From Ferrimonas balearica (GTDB lineage Bacteria > Pseudomonadota > Gammaproteobacteria > Enterobacterales > Shewanellaceae), in contig NZ_JAHVHW010000007.1 of NCBI RefSeq assembly GCF_019802055.1, forward strand, positions 1,265,403 to 1,329,402: a DNA stretch of 64,000 nt. Reading direction: 5' to 3'. Below, one piece after another: positions 47,778 through 58,803 of the stretch; position 1 is the stretch's first letter, and each line of letters starts with the position of its first letter. The notes under the pieces are model-generated. The model had not been told where the DNA came from and made no database searches. It saw nothing but the letters and a program-made list of their open reading frames with translations. Both the position numbers and the translations under genes were made by a program.

Positions 47778-48019
47778 TGGCTCGGATCACCCTGGCCTGT
47801 GGCCAGCAGTTGATCCATCAGGATGACCAGACCCCGCTGCTCCGTAGTCTTGAGCATCACGGTCATTACAGCGAGTGCCGCAGTGGCTATTGCGGCGCCT
47901 GTAAAACCAACCTGGCAAAAGGCAAGGTGCGTTACCTGACGACTCCAATGGCCTACCTGAAACCGGGCCAGATCCTGCCTTGCTGTTGCGTGCCCGATGG
48001 GGACATTGAGTTAGCCTGA
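47777..48019 (+). CDS. yfaE: 2Fe-2S ferredoxin-like protein YfaE
   Basis: Small ferredoxin that helps maintain the diiron-tyrosyl cofactor of NrdB. The 80-residue protein has the plant-type cluster motif C34-x4-C39-x2-C42 (CRSGYCGAC), with a fourth cysteine in LPCCC (69-71). The frame is open upstream inside nrdB, but ATG 47777 overlaps the nrdB stop and gives the right length. nrdA-nrdB-yfaE is a conserved operon, and a terminator follows. Confidence 0.94.
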   Translation: MARITLACGQQLIHQDDQTPLLRSLEHHGHYSECRSGYCGACKTNLAKGKVRYLTTPMAYLKPGQILPCCCVPDGDIELA

Positions 48020-48025
48020 CTCAAA

Positions 48026-48055
48026 CAAAACCGCGCCATCAGGCGCGGTTTTTTG
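48026..48055 (+). terminator. Intrinsic terminator after yfaE
   Basis: The perfect stem AAAACCGCGCC/GGCGCGGTTTT with a four-base loop is followed by additional T residues. Confidence 0.88.
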
Positions 48056-48069
48056 TGCCCTGCCCCATT

Positions 48070-48540
48070 TCAGGTCTCTTTCCCTTTCAGAGAGGCATTG
48101 AAACGAGCCTGAATCTCCTGCTCGGACAGATCCTCCGTATGGGTCGCTATGGTCCAGATGTGCCCAAAGGGGTCCTGAAGGGTGCCGGAACGGTCACCGT
48201 AAAACTGATTCTCTACTGGTCGCAGCGGTTTTGCACCCGCGGTAACCGCTCGTTCAAACACCGCGTCCACGTTCGCGACATACAGACAGAGCGTTACCGG
48301 CGAGCCACCATAGTGGGCCGGTGCAAAACTGCCCATCTCTGCACTTTCACTCCCCAACATCAGCGCGCTGTCTCCAATGCTCATTTCGGCGTGGCCTACT
48401 GAGCCATCAGGCAGCAACATCTCCATGGTTGTCACCGCGCCAAACACCGTTTCGTAATAGGTCAGGGCGGCCCTGGCATCCTCTACCATCAGATAGGCAT
48501 TAAGTTGAGAGCCCGTTGGAGAAAAGTGCACATCGCTCAT
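48070..48540 (-). CDS. VOC (glyoxalase/PhnB-like) family protein
   Basis: This 156-residue soluble protein has the betaalphabetabetabeta VOC fold of the PhnB-like group, with YLMVEDARAALTYYETVFGA near the N terminus and LQDPFGHIWTIATHTED near the C terminus. The frame is open 19 codons upstream, but ATG 48540 follows AGGAG. The reaction is unknown, and the family ranges from isomerases to resistance proteins. It converges on the yfaE terminator. Confidence 0.82.
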   Translation of the reverse strand: MSDVHFSPTGSQLNAYLMVEDARAALTYYETVFGAVTTMEMLLPDGSVGHAEMSIGDSALMLGSESAEMGSFAPAHYGGSPVTLCLYVANVDAVFERAVTAGAKPLRPVENQFYGDRSGTLQDPFGHIWTIATHTEDLSEQEIQARFNASLKGKET

Positions 48541-48602
48541 ATTCCGCTCCTGTTGCGCTAAGACACGACTATTCAGGTATGGCAGAGCCGCAGCCAAAGC
48601 AC

Positions 48603-48629
48603 AAAAAAGCCCCGGATAGCCGGGGCTTT
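48603..48629 (-). terminator. Intrinsic terminator after fadH
   Basis: The perfect stem AAAGCCCCGG/CCGGGGCTTT with a four-base loop is followed on the minus strand by six T residues. Confidence 0.88.
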
Positions 48630-48646
48630 ATCAAGCGGAACAGAGA

Positions 48647-50686
<2,040 letters not shown>

Positions 50687-50702
50687 TCAAACATTTGTTT
50701 TA
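50687..50702. promoter_or_regulatory. PsrA-type operator upstream of fadH
   Basis: The dyad TCAAAC-ATTT-GTTTTA lies 15 bases before the fadH start. It shares the AAAC-N4-GTTT core with the site before the acyl-CoA dehydrogenase and has a single mismatch between its arms. Confidence 0.5.
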
Positions 50703-50843
50703 GACTATCTCGACGTGACCCCCATCACAAGCCGCCTCTACATCAACCCTCAATAAAGCCTTACAAAACAGCTGAAATTCCGCCTCCACCATTTCATTCG
50801 CATGAGATAGCATAGTGTTGAGATACTCTATGGAAGGCAACGC

Positions 50844-52679
50844 ATGTCGACACAACCTTCATTGATTAAACGACTTTTCCGTTTTGTCGCCAGCTTTTTG
50901 AACACCACACGCAAGGTGATCGTCAATCTGGTGTTTTTCGCTGTACTGGCCATCGTCATCGTCGCCCTGAGCGGAGATGAGCTGGAGCCGGTTCCCGATG
51001 GTGGTGCCCTGGTACTGAGATTGGATGGGATCCTGGTTGAACAGAAACGTCCACTGGACCCTATGGAACTGATTACCGGCCAGGGCAATGATCGTCCCAA
51101 AGAGATCCTGATGTCGGATCTTCTGCTGGCGATCAACGAAGCGGCCAACGATGACCGTATCAGCGGCATCGTACTCAAACCCGGAAAGATGAGCGGAGGC
51201 CTGGCCAAGCTCGAAGAGGTAGGTCAGGCACTGGAGCAATTCAAGGAGTCAGGCAAACCGGTTATCGCTCAGGCTGGCTGGCTGGACCAGGGCAACTACT
51301 TCCTGGCCAGTTTCGCCGATGAGATTCAACTGAATCCCGGCGGCGTGGTCTCCATCGACGGCTTTGGCATGTACCGGGTCTACTACAAGGAGGCCCTGGA
51401 GAAGCTCAAGGTCAACACGCACCTATTCCGTGTGGGTAAATACAAGTCTTTTGCTGAGTCTTATACCCGCAATGACATGTCGGACGAGGCCAAAGAAGCC
51501 AATCAGGCGGTTCTGACTGACCTCTGGGGCAGCTATGTTGGCACCGTTGCCAGCAATCGCGATCTCGACGCTGCGCAGTTCTCCCCTACTCTGGCGACCC
51601 TCAATGCTAATCTGGAAGCCGTTGGCGGCGACATGGCCAAACTGGCCCTCACTCAAGGTCTGGTGGATGAACTGAAGACCGATATCGAGATGCGGGAAGA
51701 GTTGATTGAGCGCTTTGGCACCCAGCCTGATGACGAGCACGCCATTAAGGCGATCGGCCTGAGCGGCTATCTCGCACACGTTCGTCCGATGCTTGAAGCT
51801 CAGGGGGAAAACCAGATCGCCATCATCGTGGCGAAAGGCACCATCCTTAATGGCGACCAGCCCGCGGGCACCATTGGTGGCATCAGCACCTCCCGATTGC
51901 TTCGAGAAGCCCGGGAGGACGACAAGGTTAAAGCGGTTGTACTTCGTGTAGACAGCGGCGGCGGCAGCGCCTATGCGTCAGAACAGATCCGTCAGGAGGT
52001 TCTGGCCCTACAAGCAGCCGGTAAGCCCGTCGTTGCCTCCATGGGTTCTGTTGCCGCCTCCGGTGGATACTGGATCTCCGCCAATGCTGACCGCATTTTC
52101 GCTCAGCCGACTACCATCACCGGTTCCATCGGCATCATCGGTCTTATCACCACCTTTGAGGAGAGCGCTGCGGCATTGGGTATCCATGCAGATGGCGTCG
52201 GGACCACAGAGATGGCCGGACTGAGCGTCCTTCGTCCGCTGCCGGATGGCTTTAAGCATCTGGTTCAGCAGAGCCTCAACAAGGGTTACCAGGACTTCAT
52301 TCAGCTGGTATCCACCGCTCGTAACCTGCCACTGGAGCAGGTCGATGAGATTGCCCAAGGACGGATCTGGAGCGGTAAAGCGGCACTGGAGAACGGTCTG
52401 GTGGATGAGATGGGCGAGTTGGACGACGCCATTGAGACTGCGGCCAACCTGGCCCAACTTGAGGCATACGACACCCGGGTGATCGGACCCAAGCTATCGC
52501 CTGAACAGGAGATGCTTCAGCAGTTCTTCGGAGCCGCTGGCACCTACCTGCCTGAGGTTGAGGTGCCGCAGTGGCAGCAGGTGCTGAATGCCCTGACCGC
52601 ACCGCTTGAGGCTCAGCTAAAGCTGGATGACCCCAACCACCGCTACCTGCTGTGCCTGGAGTGTGCTCCGCTTAGCTAA
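50844..52679 (+). CDS. sppA: Signal peptide peptidase SppA (protease IV), long form
   Basis: Inner-membrane serine protease that degrades cleaved signal peptides. The 611-residue protein has one N-terminal membrane segment (about 25-43) and two ClpP-like repeats. The catalytic lysine is most likely K201 (RVGKYKSFAESY). The nucleophile is S406 (GSVAASGGYW). These match the 67-kDa tandem form of E. coli. GGAAGG precedes the ATG. Confidence 0.95.
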   Translation: MSTQPSLIKRLFRFVASFLNTTRKVIVNLVFFAVLAIVIVALSGDELEPVPDGGALVLRLDGILVEQKRPLDPMELITGQGNDRPKEILMSDLLLAINEAANDDRISGIVLKPGKMSGGLAKLEEVGQALEQFKESGKPVIAQAGWLDQGNYFLASFADEIQLNPGGVVSIDGFGMYRVYYKEALEKLKVNTHLFRVGKYKSFAESYTRNDMSDEAKEANQAVLTDLWGSYVGTVASNRDLDAAQFSPTLATLNANLEAVGGDMAKLALTQGLVDELKTDIEMREELIERFGTQPDDEHAIKAIGLSGYLAHVRPMLEAQGENQIAIIVAKGTILNGDQPAGTIGGISTSRLLREAREDDKVKAVVLRVDSGGGSAYASEQIRQEVLALQAAGKPVVASMGSVAASGGYWISANADRIFAQPTTITGSIGIIGLITTFEESAAALGIHADGVGTTEMAGLSVLRPLPDGFKHLVQQSLNKGYQDFIQLVSTARNLPLEQVDEIAQGRIWSGKAALENGLVDEMGELDDAIETAANLAQLEAYDTRVIGPKLSPEQEMLQQFFGAAGTYLPEVEVPQWQQVLNALTAPLEAQLKLDDPNHRYLLCLECAPLS

Positions 52680-52697
52680 CTCATCGATAGCGTTATG

Positions 52698-52726
52698 AAA
52701 GCCCGGCCATGCCGGGCTTTCTTTTG
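52698..52726 (+). terminator. Intrinsic terminator after sppA
   Basis: The perfect stem AAAGCCCGGC/GCCGGGCTTT with a CAT loop is followed by CTTTT. Confidence 0.85.
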
Positions 52727-52739
52727 CCCCCTTCGCCGC

Positions 52740-52745
52740 TATAAT
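52740..52745 (+). promoter_or_regulatory. Candidate -10 hexamer for ansA
   Basis: A perfect TATAAT lies 32 bases before the ansA start, directly after the sppA terminator. No good -35 hexamer is seen. Confidence 0.35.
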
Positions 52746-52777
52746 CGCGCCAACAGCACGACCAAAGAGTCCTGAAC

Positions 52778-53788
52778 ATGCAAAGAAAACGGATCTACGT
52801 CGCTTACACCGGCGGCACCATCGGTATGCAGCGAACCGAGAACGGCTTCGCCCCGGTGGCCGGCTTTCTCACCGAAAGCGTCAATGCCAACCCGGAGTTT
52901 CATCGTCCGGAGATGCCGGAGTTCGAGATCCACGAATACGACCAGTTGATCGACAGCTCCAACATGAGCCCCCATGACTGGCAGCAGATAGCGGACGACA
53001 TTCAGGCCCACTACGACCAGTTTGACGGGTTTGTGATCCTCCACGGCACCGACACCATGGCGTTCACCGCCTCCGCTCTCTCCTTTATGCTGGAGGATCT
53101 GGAGAAACCGGTGATCGTCACAGGCTCACAAATCCCTCTGGCCCAGTTGCGCTCCGATGGTCAGCAGAACCTGCTGAACGCCCTCTACATCGCCGCCAAC
53201 TACCCCATCGCCGAGGTGTGTCTGTTTTTCAACAACACCCTGTTGCGCGGAAATCGCAGCACTAAGGTGCATGCCGACGGTTTCGCGGCCTTTGACAGCC
53301 CCAACCTCAAGCCCTTGCTGGAAGCTGGCATTGAGATCCGCCTCGGTGACGCCGTACTGGCTAAGCCCAGCGGAAAAGCGCTCAACGTCCACAAGATCAT
53401 TCCCCAACCCATCGGGGTGGTCACCCTCTATCCCGGCATCAGTACTGACGTCATTGCCAACCTGTTACGCCAGCCAGTGAAAGCACTGATCCTGCTCTCC
53501 TTCGGTGTCGGTAATGCACCGGAGCGGGAAGATCTGCTGTCGCTGCTCAAGGAAGCCTGTGAACGGGAGATACTGGTGGTCAACCTGACCCAGTGTCTGC
53601 AGGGCAAGGTGAATATGGCTGGCTACGCCACCGGCAATGCACTGTCCCGCTGCGGCGTTATCAGCGGCTTCGATATGACCACCGAGGCGGCCCTGGCAAA
53701 ACTCCACTACCTGTTGTCTCAGGACCTCAGTTTTGAAGAGCGCCGTCGCCTGATGCAGACCCCCCTGCGTGGCGAGCTGAGTCACTGA
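52778..53788 (+). CDS. ansA: Type I (cytoplasmic) asparaginase
   Basis: Hydrolyses asparagine to aspartate and ammonia in the cytoplasm. The 336-residue protein has the first active-site motif AYTGGTIGM (catalytic T14 region) and the second HGTDTMAF. There is no signal peptide, in contrast to the periplasmic type II enzyme. The ribosome site is weak. sppA-ansA-yeaC clustering is common in Shewanella-like genomes. Confidence 0.95.
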   Translation: MQRKRIYVAYTGGTIGMQRTENGFAPVAGFLTESVNANPEFHRPEMPEFEIHEYDQLIDSSNMSPHDWQQIADDIQAHYDQFDGFVILHGTDTMAFTASALSFMLEDLEKPVIVTGSQIPLAQLRSDGQQNLLNALYIAANYPIAEVCLFFNNTLLRGNRSTKVHADGFAAFDSPNLKPLLEAGIEIRLGDAVLAKPSGKALNVHKIIPQPIGVVTLYPGISTDVIANLLRQPVKALILLSFGVGNAPEREDLLSLLKEACEREILVVNLTQCLQGKVNMAGYATGNALSRCGVISGFDMTTEAALAKLHYLLSQDLSFEERRRLMQTPLRGELSH

Positions 53789-53810
53789 GTGACCACGTTC
53801 AGCGGACAAT

Positions 53811-53836
53811 AAAAAAGGCGCCTCAGGGCGCCTTTC
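53811..53836. terminator. Bidirectional intrinsic terminator
   Basis: The perfect stem AAAGGCGCC/GGCGCCTTT with a four-base loop has A residues on its left and T residues on its right. It serves ansA (+) and the converging yeaC (-). Confidence 0.82.
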
Positions 53837-53838
53837 TG

Positions 53839-54111
53839 TTACTCCGGTTTCAGTCGTGCTAAAGGCGCTTCCCGAAACTGTCTTTTTAATTCCGCCTTAG
53901 AGAGGTGGATGATGTTGCCGTCCGGCCCCACCGTCAGATGCTGGTCCTGATTACCGTGTTTGGCTTGCCAGGCAATCACCGCCTGCATCGCAGAATCACG
54001 CTGCTGTTCTGTCAACACTGTTCCATCGGGCCATTTGCCAGTCTCCACACCAGTCTGCAGTCTCTCAACCAGTTCCGGTGTCAAACTGTCTACCATCGCT
54101 TGCCAGTTCAC
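53839..54111 (-). CDS. yeaC: YeaC family protein (DUF1315)
   Basis: This 90-residue soluble protein begins MNWQAMVDSLTPELVERLQ and matches the DUF1315/YeaC family across its length. Its function is unknown. The start is GTG. It begins two bases after the zinc-ribbon gene, so the two form an operon that converges on ansA. Confidence 0.85.
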   Translation of the reverse strand: MNWQAMVDSLTPELVERLQTGVETGKWPDGTVLTEQQRDSAMQAVIAWQAKHGNQDQHLTVGPDGNIIHLSKAELKRQFREAPLARLKPE

Positions 54112-54113
54112 GC

Positions 54114-54437
54114 TTATTTACTCCTTTTGGCGAGCAGGATCCGCACCCGGGTGACGAGATACGCGACAAAGCCCAGGCTCATCAAGCCGATTCCGACAGG
54201 CGCGCGCCAGCCATCTGCGGCTTCGCCGCCCCACCACCACAGGCCAAATCCGCCGACAAAGGCGAACAGGGCGAGGAAACTCTGGGTCATCAGGCTCTGA
54301 TTGTGCTTGATCTGACGGATCCGGTTAGCCCGTTCCAGGGACTCGGGATCGTCGGTGCGTGCAAACTGACAATGGGGACAAAAAGGGGCTTTGTCTGAGA
54401 TCCGTTTGGCACATGCCGGGCAATGTATCAACGCCAT
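54114..54437 (-). CDS. Zinc-ribbon membrane protein
   Basis: This 107-residue protein has an N-terminal four-cysteine zinc ribbon (CPACAKR...CPHCQ, residues 6-23) followed by two membrane helices (about 50-70 and 82-100). No enzyme motif is present. It is co-transcribed with yeaC. The function is unknown. Confidence 0.75.
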   Translation of the reverse strand: MALIHCPACAKRISDKAPFCPHCQFARTDDPESLERANRIRQIKHNQSLMTQSFLALFAFVGGFGLWWWGGEAADGWRAPVGIGLMSLGFVAYLVTRVRILLAKRSK

Positions 54438-54512
54438 TGGGCACTCCCTGTTGATGTCTGAGCGCCCACTATAGGGCGCATGGCAGCTTCAGTAAAGCGT
54501 GCGGAGGGTCAC

Positions 54513-54998
54513 TTAAACCCCGTACCATGCGAGGTAGGCACGCAACGCCCAGCCGGGCATATAACCCACCCGACGGGCCACCACCCTGCCCTCACCGTCC
54601 ACTATCACATAGGCCGGGAAAGCGGGTACCCCAAAATTCTCTGCCAGTTGATTATTTCCCAGCCAGATGGGGCCGATGTCCGGATGGCCTTCGAGGAAAT
54701 CCGCCATCTCCTGGCGGCTTTGGTATGCGAGCGCCACCAGATGGACCTCCCTGCCGGATTCACGCAGGGCATCAACACTGTCGATGGTCAGATCGCAGAT
54801 GGCACACCAGGGAGCAAAGAGATACAGCAATTGGGCACGCCCGGATTCCGGCAGGATCTGATGCCCCCCTTGCCAACCCGCCACTTCTGACTGAGGTGCC
54901 AGTTCGCCAACGGGTGTCATGGCCAGGCCTCTGAGCCATCCACCGCCCCAAAGCGCTAAAGACAACACCAGAACCCAAATAACCCCTTGCTTCAGCAT
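54513..54998 (-). CDS. Thioredoxin-like protein disulfide oxidoreductase
   Basis: This 161-residue membrane-anchored protein has a signal anchor (about residues 5-22) and a thioredoxin fold facing the periplasm. The active site is C65-AI-C68 (FAPWCAICDL), and VPAFPAYVIVDGEG carries the conserved cis-proline region. Relatives include ScsD and TlpA-like reductases. The partner protein is unknown. It lies in the gap between the zinc-ribbon gene and the long GAPDH gene. Confidence 0.85.
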   Translation of the reverse strand: MLKQGVIWVLVLSLALWGGGWLRGLAMTPVGELAPQSEVAGWQGGHQILPESGRAQLLYLFAPWCAICDLTIDSVDALRESGREVHLVALAYQSRQEMADFLEGHPDIGPIWLGNNQLAENFGVPAFPAYVIVDGEGRVVARRVGYMPGWALRAYLAWYGV

Positions 54999-55019
54999 GT
55001 TTCGCTACTCCGTAAAAAA

Positions 55020-55051
55020 GAAAAATCCAGCCCCGTTACCGAGGCTGGATT
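55020..55051 (-). terminator. Intrinsic terminator after the long GAPDH gene
   Basis: The stem AATCCAGCC/GGCTGGATT with a ten-base loop is followed on the minus strand by TTTTTCTTTTTT. Confidence 0.8.
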
Positions 55052-55073
55052 GGCGATGCGGTTAACGCGGGTC

Positions 55074-56498
55074 TTACGGTAATACGAGACCGGTTACGCC
55101 CAGCATCTTTTTCATCACGCCGATCACCTGGTTGCTGTAACCAAACTCGTTGTCATACCAGACGTACAGTACAGCGCGGTCGCCATCGACGATGGTGGCC
55201 TGGGAATCAACGATACCGGCGAAACGGGAACCAACCAGATCGCTGGAAACGATCTCGGTGGATTCGGTGTAATCCACCTGGTTCTGCAGGTCGGAGTACA
55301 GCGCGGTCCAGCGCAGGTACTCGTTCATCTCTTCACAGGTGGTTTCGCTGCCCAGGTTCAGGTTCATGATCGCCATGGACACGTTGGGGGTCGGAACGCG
55401 GATGGCGTTACCAGTCAGCTTGCCTTTCAGCTCAGGCAGTGCCTTAGCTACGGCCTTGGCGGCACCGGTAGAGGTGATCACCATGTTCAGCGGAGCGCTG
55501 CGGCCGCGGCGGTCTGCTTTGTGGTAGTTGTCGATCAGGTTCTGGTCGTTGGTGTAGGAGTGTACCGTCTCTACGTGACCATTCTTGATGCCAAACTTAT
55601 CGTTTACGGCTTTCAGAACCGGGGTAATGGCGTTGGTGGTACAGGACGCTGCGGACATGATGGTGTCCTCGTCCAGAATGTCCGCATCGTTTACGCCATA
55701 TACGATGTTCTTGATGCCGCCGCTGGCCGGGGCAGTCAACAGTACCTTGGCGGCGCCTTTGGCTTTCAGGTGCAGACCCAGTCCCTCTTCATCCTTCCAG
55801 ATGCCGGTGTTATCCACTACCAGAGCGTTGTCGATACCATATTGGGTGTAGTCGACCTGGTCAGGGCTGTTGGCGTAGATCACCTGGATGTAGGTGCCGT
55901 TGGCGATCAGCGCATTGTTCTCGTTATCCACTTCGATGGAACCGTTAAACGGACCATGGATGGAGTCACGACGCAGCAGGCTGGCACGCTTCTCCAGATC
56001 ACCGTCACGGCCACCACGTACCACGATGGCACGCAGGCGCAGGGTGTTGGAAACACCGGTACGCTCAATCATCAAGCGAGCCAGCAGACGACCGATACGG
56101 CCAAAGCCGTACAGTACAACGTCACGAGGCTCCAGCTCTTTACCCAGCGCACCTGAGAGTTGGTCTGCCATGTAGGCGTCAATCTCGGACGCGTCATTGT
56201 GGTTGCGCCAGTAGTTCACAGCCAGCTTACCGATATCCACACGGCAATGCTTTACGTCCAGGCGGCTCAGCGCCTCAACGAAGGGGAAGGAATCGCGCAG
56301 ACGCAGCTTTTCACCTTCATACTTGGACACCAGGCGATGGGCTTTGGTGATGTCGATGGTAGAAGCGTTCAACAATGGGCGGCCGTAGATTTGTACTTCA
56401 ACCCCTTGGTTGCGGTACAGCTTGCCGAGCAGAGGCTGCATCGCCTCGGCCAGTTCGAAACGCTCTTGCCAGCTTTGAAGGTGTTTGTCTGCGGTCAT
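55074..56498 (-). CDS. Glyceraldehyde-3-phosphate dehydrogenase, long form with N-terminal extension
   Basis: NAD(P)-dependent dehydrogenase of central carbon metabolism. The 474-residue protein has about 125 extra residues before the Rossmann motif GFGRIG (131-136). The catalytic cysteine is C286 (SAASCTTN). This long type is known from Shewanella and Vibrio relatives and is distinct from the 330-residue GapA. The extension has no recognised domain. It is divergent from the DUF2989 lipoprotein gene, beyond which lies the canonical gapA. Whether it works in the glycolytic or gluconeogenic direction cannot be read from sequence. Confidence 0.88.
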   Translation of the reverse strand: MTADKHLQSWQERFELAEAMQPLLGKLYRNQGVEVQIYGRPLLNASTIDITKAHRLVSKYEGEKLRLRDSFPFVEALSRLDVKHCRVDIGKLAVNYWRNHNDASEIDAYMADQLSGALGKELEPRDVVLYGFGRIGRLLARLMIERTGVSNTLRLRAIVVRGGRDGDLEKRASLLRRDSIHGPFNGSIEVDNENNALIANGTYIQVIYANSPDQVDYTQYGIDNALVVDNTGIWKDEEGLGLHLKAKGAAKVLLTAPASGGIKNIVYGVNDADILDEDTIMSAASCTTNAITPVLKAVNDKFGIKNGHVETVHSYTNDQNLIDNYHKADRRGRSAPLNMVITSTGAAKAVAKALPELKGKLTGNAIRVPTPNVSMAIMNLNLGSETTCEEMNEYLRWTALYSDLQNQVDYTESTEIVSSDLVGSRFAGIVDSQATIVDGDRAVLYVWYDNEFGYSNQVIGVMKKMLGVTGLVLP

Positions 56499-56715
56499 GT
56501 ACAGAGTCCTATGAAGATGTTCCTTTGGGGAAACAATAGAGCACGCTGAAAATTATTATTCATTATGCTTTCCGCCGCCTACCTTGGCGGCCCGGGAAAG
56601 CGCGGCTATTCTACAGAAAACTGTCGCGCGATTTCCAGCGCACCCCAGAGTCCAACCTGTTGCTAAATAACAGAATTTTTCGCCAAGGAGTGGCAATTGT
56701 GGTAATTCTCCGATC

Positions 56716-57519
56716 ATGAAAACCCTTCCCCTGATGGCCGTTATGTCGGTCACATTGCTTTCCGGTTGCGACCGGGCCCCCAATGCTCGTGACATCTGCA
56801 ACGACACACCAGCCCTGTGCACGGACCTCAATACCTCGGGTTGGTGCCGACACAATCGCGCCGCCGTCATTCACGCCCGTTACCAGTTTCAGTCCACCGC
56901 TGACGATGCCCACCGCTTTAATGAGATTGTGGAGTTGGAACAGTATGTGGAGTGCATGAGTAACATCGCCCAGATGGTAAGCCGTACCCCCGGCAAGTCC
57001 ATTGAGCAGGAGCGAAGCCTTTTCTATCTGAAGGGGTTGGAATCACTGGAGAGCCTGCAAAAAGCCACCAGCAAGGCATCCCATCCGGGGTTAAGTCTCT
57101 ATCATTGGACGCGTTTTAACGACACCGACGCGTTAGAGCGATTTCTCTCCGCGGAGTCAAAAGACCAGATCGAGGGGCTCCTTCTTAAGCGATTAACCGG
57201 CATCTACTTCACTAAGTCGAACCCAGAAAAAGCGAAGCGTTATCTGCTCGATGTCGTGGAAGCCAATCCCCAGGCGGCTCGCCTGGATCAGGAACTGTTA
57301 ACCCAGCTGGGCTTTGTCATGAATGAGCTCGGAGAGCATCAGGCCGCGTTTCTTTTCACCTACCTTGGTCAACGCAATAACAACCTGGCGAGCCCCACAG
57401 CGCTGGCCCAGCACCTCGGTTTACCGACCCAACAGACCGAAGCGTTGGTTCAACGGGCCGACGAAATGGCCAATGCCATGAGAGACGGGGAACCCATCCG
57501 GGAGAGGTTCAATCTGTAA
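56716..57519 (+). CDS. DUF2989 family lipoprotein
   Basis: This 267-residue lipoprotein has the lipobox LLSGC (C18 lipidated). Three further cysteines follow early in the mature part (DICNDTPALC, WCRHN), and the rest is largely helical and TPR-like, with ESKDQIEGLLLKRLTGIYFTKSNPEKAKRYLLDVVEANPQ-type repeats. It matches the DUF2989 family of Shewanella, Vibrio and Aeromonas; the function is unknown. It lies between the two GAPDH genes, an arrangement also found in Shewanella. Confidence 0.78.
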   Translation: MKTLPLMAVMSVTLLSGCDRAPNARDICNDTPALCTDLNTSGWCRHNRAAVIHARYQFQSTADDAHRFNEIVELEQYVECMSNIAQMVSRTPGKSIEQERSLFYLKGLESLESLQKATSKASHPGLSLYHWTRFNDTDALERFLSAESKDQIEGLLLKRLTGIYFTKSNPEKAKRYLLDVVEANPQAARLDQELLTQLGFVMNELGEHQAAFLFTYLGQRNNNLASPTALAQHLGLPTQQTEALVQRADEMANAMRDGEPIRERFNL

Positions 57520-57533
57520 GGGAATTTCATCAA

Positions 57534-57560
57534 AAATCGCCTTCAACCGGCGATTTTTTT
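57534..57560 (+). terminator. Intrinsic terminator after the DUF2989 gene
   Basis: The stem AAATCGCC/GGCGATTT with a seven-base loop is followed by a T run. Confidence 0.85.
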
Positions 57561-57709
57561 GTCTGTCCCGGCAGTGTTCGAAAGGGTTGTCTAACCTGAA
57601 TCCAAACAGCGTCGCTCTGCACCGGGGCAAAGGTCGCTGGTTGCGGTGCGGGCACATCGTTTAATTACCAACATTTTGACCAAAAACACTTGACCGACCG
57701 CGACAATAT

Positions 57710-57724
57710 TGTAATTTTACTACA
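57710..57724. promoter_or_regulatory. HexR operator upstream of gapA
   Basis: TGTAATTTTACTACA fits the HexR dyad TGTAATwwwATTACA with one mismatch. It lies 21 bases before the gapA start and is nearly identical to the site upstream of zwf. HexR senses the Entner-Doudoroff intermediate KDPG. Confidence 0.75.
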
Positions 57725-57744
57725 TATCGACAAGGCATTACGGA

Positions 57745-58761
57745 ATGAACGCTATGATCAAAGTCGCTATTAACGGTTACGGTCGGATTGGTCGCAATGT
57801 GGTCCGGGCACTGTACGAAAGCGAAAAGCAGTACCCCATTAAGATCGTCGCCATCAACGACCTCGGCGATGCCGCCATCAACGCCCACCTCACCAAATAT
57901 GACACTGTCCATGGCCGCTTCAATGCCAAAGTCGAACACGACGACAGTGCCATCACCATCAACGGTGATCGAATCCAAACCTTCTCTGAGCGTGACCCGA
58001 GCAAGCTGCCCTGGGCCGACCTGGGTGTCGACGTGGTATTCGAGTGCACCGGTATCTTCACCACCAAAGCCACCGCTTCCGCACACATTGAAGCGGGCGC
58101 CAAGAAGGTGATCATCTCCGCGCCTGGCAAAGAGGTGGACGCCACTGTGGTATACGGCGTTAACCAGGACATCATCACCTCTGACATGACGGTGATCTCC
58201 AACGCCTCCTGCACCACCAACTGTCTGGCGCCGTTTGCCAAGCCTCTGCATGATGCCCTGGGCGTTGAGTCCGGCTTGATGACCACCATCCACGCCTACA
58301 CCAACGATCAACGTCTGTCCGACGTTTATCACTCCGACCTGCGTCGTGCCCGTGCCGCCGCAATGAATATGATCCCGACCAAAACCGGCGCCGCAGCCGC
58401 CGTTGGCCTGGTGATCCCGGAATTGGCCGGCAAACTGGACGGTGGCGCCGTTCGTGTCCCGACTGTGAATGTTTCTTTGGTTGACCTCTCCTTTATCGCC
58501 AGCCGCGATACCACTGTGGAAGAGGTTAACGCCATCGTAGAGAAAGCCGCCAGTGAAGGGGTTCTCTCTGAAGTTTTGGCGGTAAACCACGAGCCCCTGG
58601 TTTCCATCGACTTCAACCACTGCCCGATGTCTTCCACTTTCGACGCAACTCAGACCCGAGTAAGCGGCCGACTGGTTAAGGTCATGGCGTGGTATGACAA
58701 CGAGTGGGGCTTCTCCAACCGCATGCTCGACAATGCGGTCGTACTGATGAACGCCAAGTAA
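57745..58761 (+). CDS. gapA: Type I glyceraldehyde-3-phosphate dehydrogenase
   Basis: Oxidises glyceraldehyde 3-phosphate to 1,3-bisphosphoglycerate with NAD. The 338-residue protein has the Rossmann motif [10 protein letters not shown] near the N terminus and the catalytic cysteine in [15 protein letters not shown] 57754 (MIKVAING) is an alternative start. The first ATG has AAGG about 8 nt before it. A HexR operator in the promoter links it to the zwf-eda operon. It is followed by a bidirectional terminator. Confidence 0.95.
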   Translation: MNAMIKVAINGYGRIGRNVVRALYESEKQYPIKIVAINDLGDAAINAHLTKYDTVHGRFNAKVEHDDSAITINGDRIQTFSERDPSKLPWADLGVDVVFECTGIFTTKATASAHIEAGAKKVIISAPGKEVDATVVYGVNQDIITSDMTVISNASCTTNCLAPFAKPLHDALGVESGLMTTIHAYTNDQRLSDVYHSDLRRARAAAMNMIPTKTGAAAAVGLVIPELAGKLDGGAVRVPTVNVSLVDLSFIASRDTTVEEVNAIVEKAASEGVLSEVLAVNHEPLVSIDFNHCPMSSTFDATQTRVSGRLVKVMAWYDNEWGFSNRMLDNAVVLMNAK

Positions 58762-58775
58762 GGGTTCTCAGGAAC

Positions 58776-58803
58776 AAAAACGCCGGCGATTGCCGGCGTT
58801 TTT
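58776..58803. terminator. Bidirectional intrinsic terminator
   Basis: The perfect stem AAAAACGCCGGC/GCCGGCGTTTTT with a four-base loop sits between converging gapA (+) and the WYL-like gene (-), whose stop is adjacent. Confidence 0.88.

Noticed and set aside
56547-56562. TGAAAATTATTATTCA, resembling an ARG box, before the long GAPDH gene
   Set aside because: Only loosely matches the ArgR consensus in an AT-rich stretch, and there is no metabolic reason for arginine control.
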